Source of the DNA: Thermococcus sp.
Lineage (GTDB): Archaea; Methanobacteriota_B; Thermococci; Thermococcales; Thermococcaceae
Reading direction: 5' to 3'
Assembly: GCF_027023865.1 (NCBI RefSeq)
Contig: NZ_JALVUC010000008.1
Location: 1-64,000, forward strand
DNA length: 64,000 bases
This document shows positions 63,985 through 64,000 of this stretch, piece by piece; position 1 is the first letter of the stretch, and every line of letters starts with the position of its first letter. The notes under the pieces are model-generated. The model made no database searches and was not told the origin of the DNA. It saw nothing but the letters and a program-made list of their open reading frames with translations. The translations under genes and the position numbers were made by a program.

Positions 63985-64000
63985 GAAGCTCTCTTCGTTT

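Overview
The window looks like chromosomal DNA of a hyperthermophilic euryarchaeon of the order Thermococcales, most probably Thermococcus. The evidence is the gene content: an HMf-type histone, TFB with GAR1, NMD3, Nop5 with fibrillarin, ribose-1,5-bisphosphate isomerase, a four-subunit dye-linked proline dehydrogenase, a CGP-CTERM surface protein and an archaeal HMG-CoA synthase/thiolase/DUF35 operon. Promoters have archaeal BRE/TATA form, ribosome binding sites are GGTG/GGAGG-like, and the CRISPR repeat ends in the Thermococcales ATTGAAAG handle. Everything here was read by eye; no database search was run.

Layout. 1-711: no intact gene, but a dense set of hairpins and two IS200/IS605-like right-end motifs, possibly a decayed TnpB/omegaRNA locus. 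712-3650 (minus): a CoA-disulfide-reductase-type flavoprotein, NMD3 and a DUF424 protein. 3725-12037 (minus): two very large secreted proteases of different catalytic classes (subtilisin S8 and papain C1A) that share upstream region, signal peptide and C-terminal domain; a fragment of the DUF424 gene lies between them. 12330-16498: four overlapping genes for membrane proteins, including a GT39-type glycosyltransferase. 16624-22515: PEP synthase, two tandem MATE transporters and a histone. 22590-24350 (minus): GAR1-TFB-phosphodiesterase. 24471-33941: a myo-inositol-kinase-like PfkB protein, a C/D box sRNA candidate, Nudix and Mth938-like proteins, an ABC transporter, a Dph6-like protein, inositol-1-phosphate synthase, then a pyrF-PUA-ribL-pyrH run.

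33942-36105 is an AT-rich accessory scar with a broken pentapeptide-repeat potassium channel and a collapsed RelBE-like toxin-antitoxin locus. 36106-39902 holds an NADH-oxidase-like flavoprotein, a lipoprotein, a frameshifted KaiC/RAD55-like ATPase and its partner. 39952-46237 (minus) holds an MFS transporter and the proline dehydrogenase operon, including an unannotated 35-codon ORF joined by ATGA overlaps at both ends. 46405-50923 has a DRG-type GTPase, an Lrp regulator, PfpI, a predicted beta-repeat membrane protein and a CitG-like protein. A CRISPR array without cas genes occupies 51018-51643 and is read from the minus strand. The remainder holds SnatA, OsmC, a radical SAM protein, an amidotransferase-fold protein lacking catalytic residues, an aminotransferase, R15P isomerase, Nop5-fibrillarin, the CGP-CTERM protein and the mevalonate-entry operon.

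Working together: HMG-CoA synthase, thiolase and DUF35 form the entry to mevalonate and archaeal lipids. Inositol-phosphate synthase and the inositol-kinase-like protein point to inositol phospholipids or compatible solutes. The secreted proteases, proline dehydrogenase, aminotransferase, SnatA and PEP synthase fit a peptide-fermenting life. Nop5, fibrillarin, GAR1 and the C/D sRNA belong to RNA modification.
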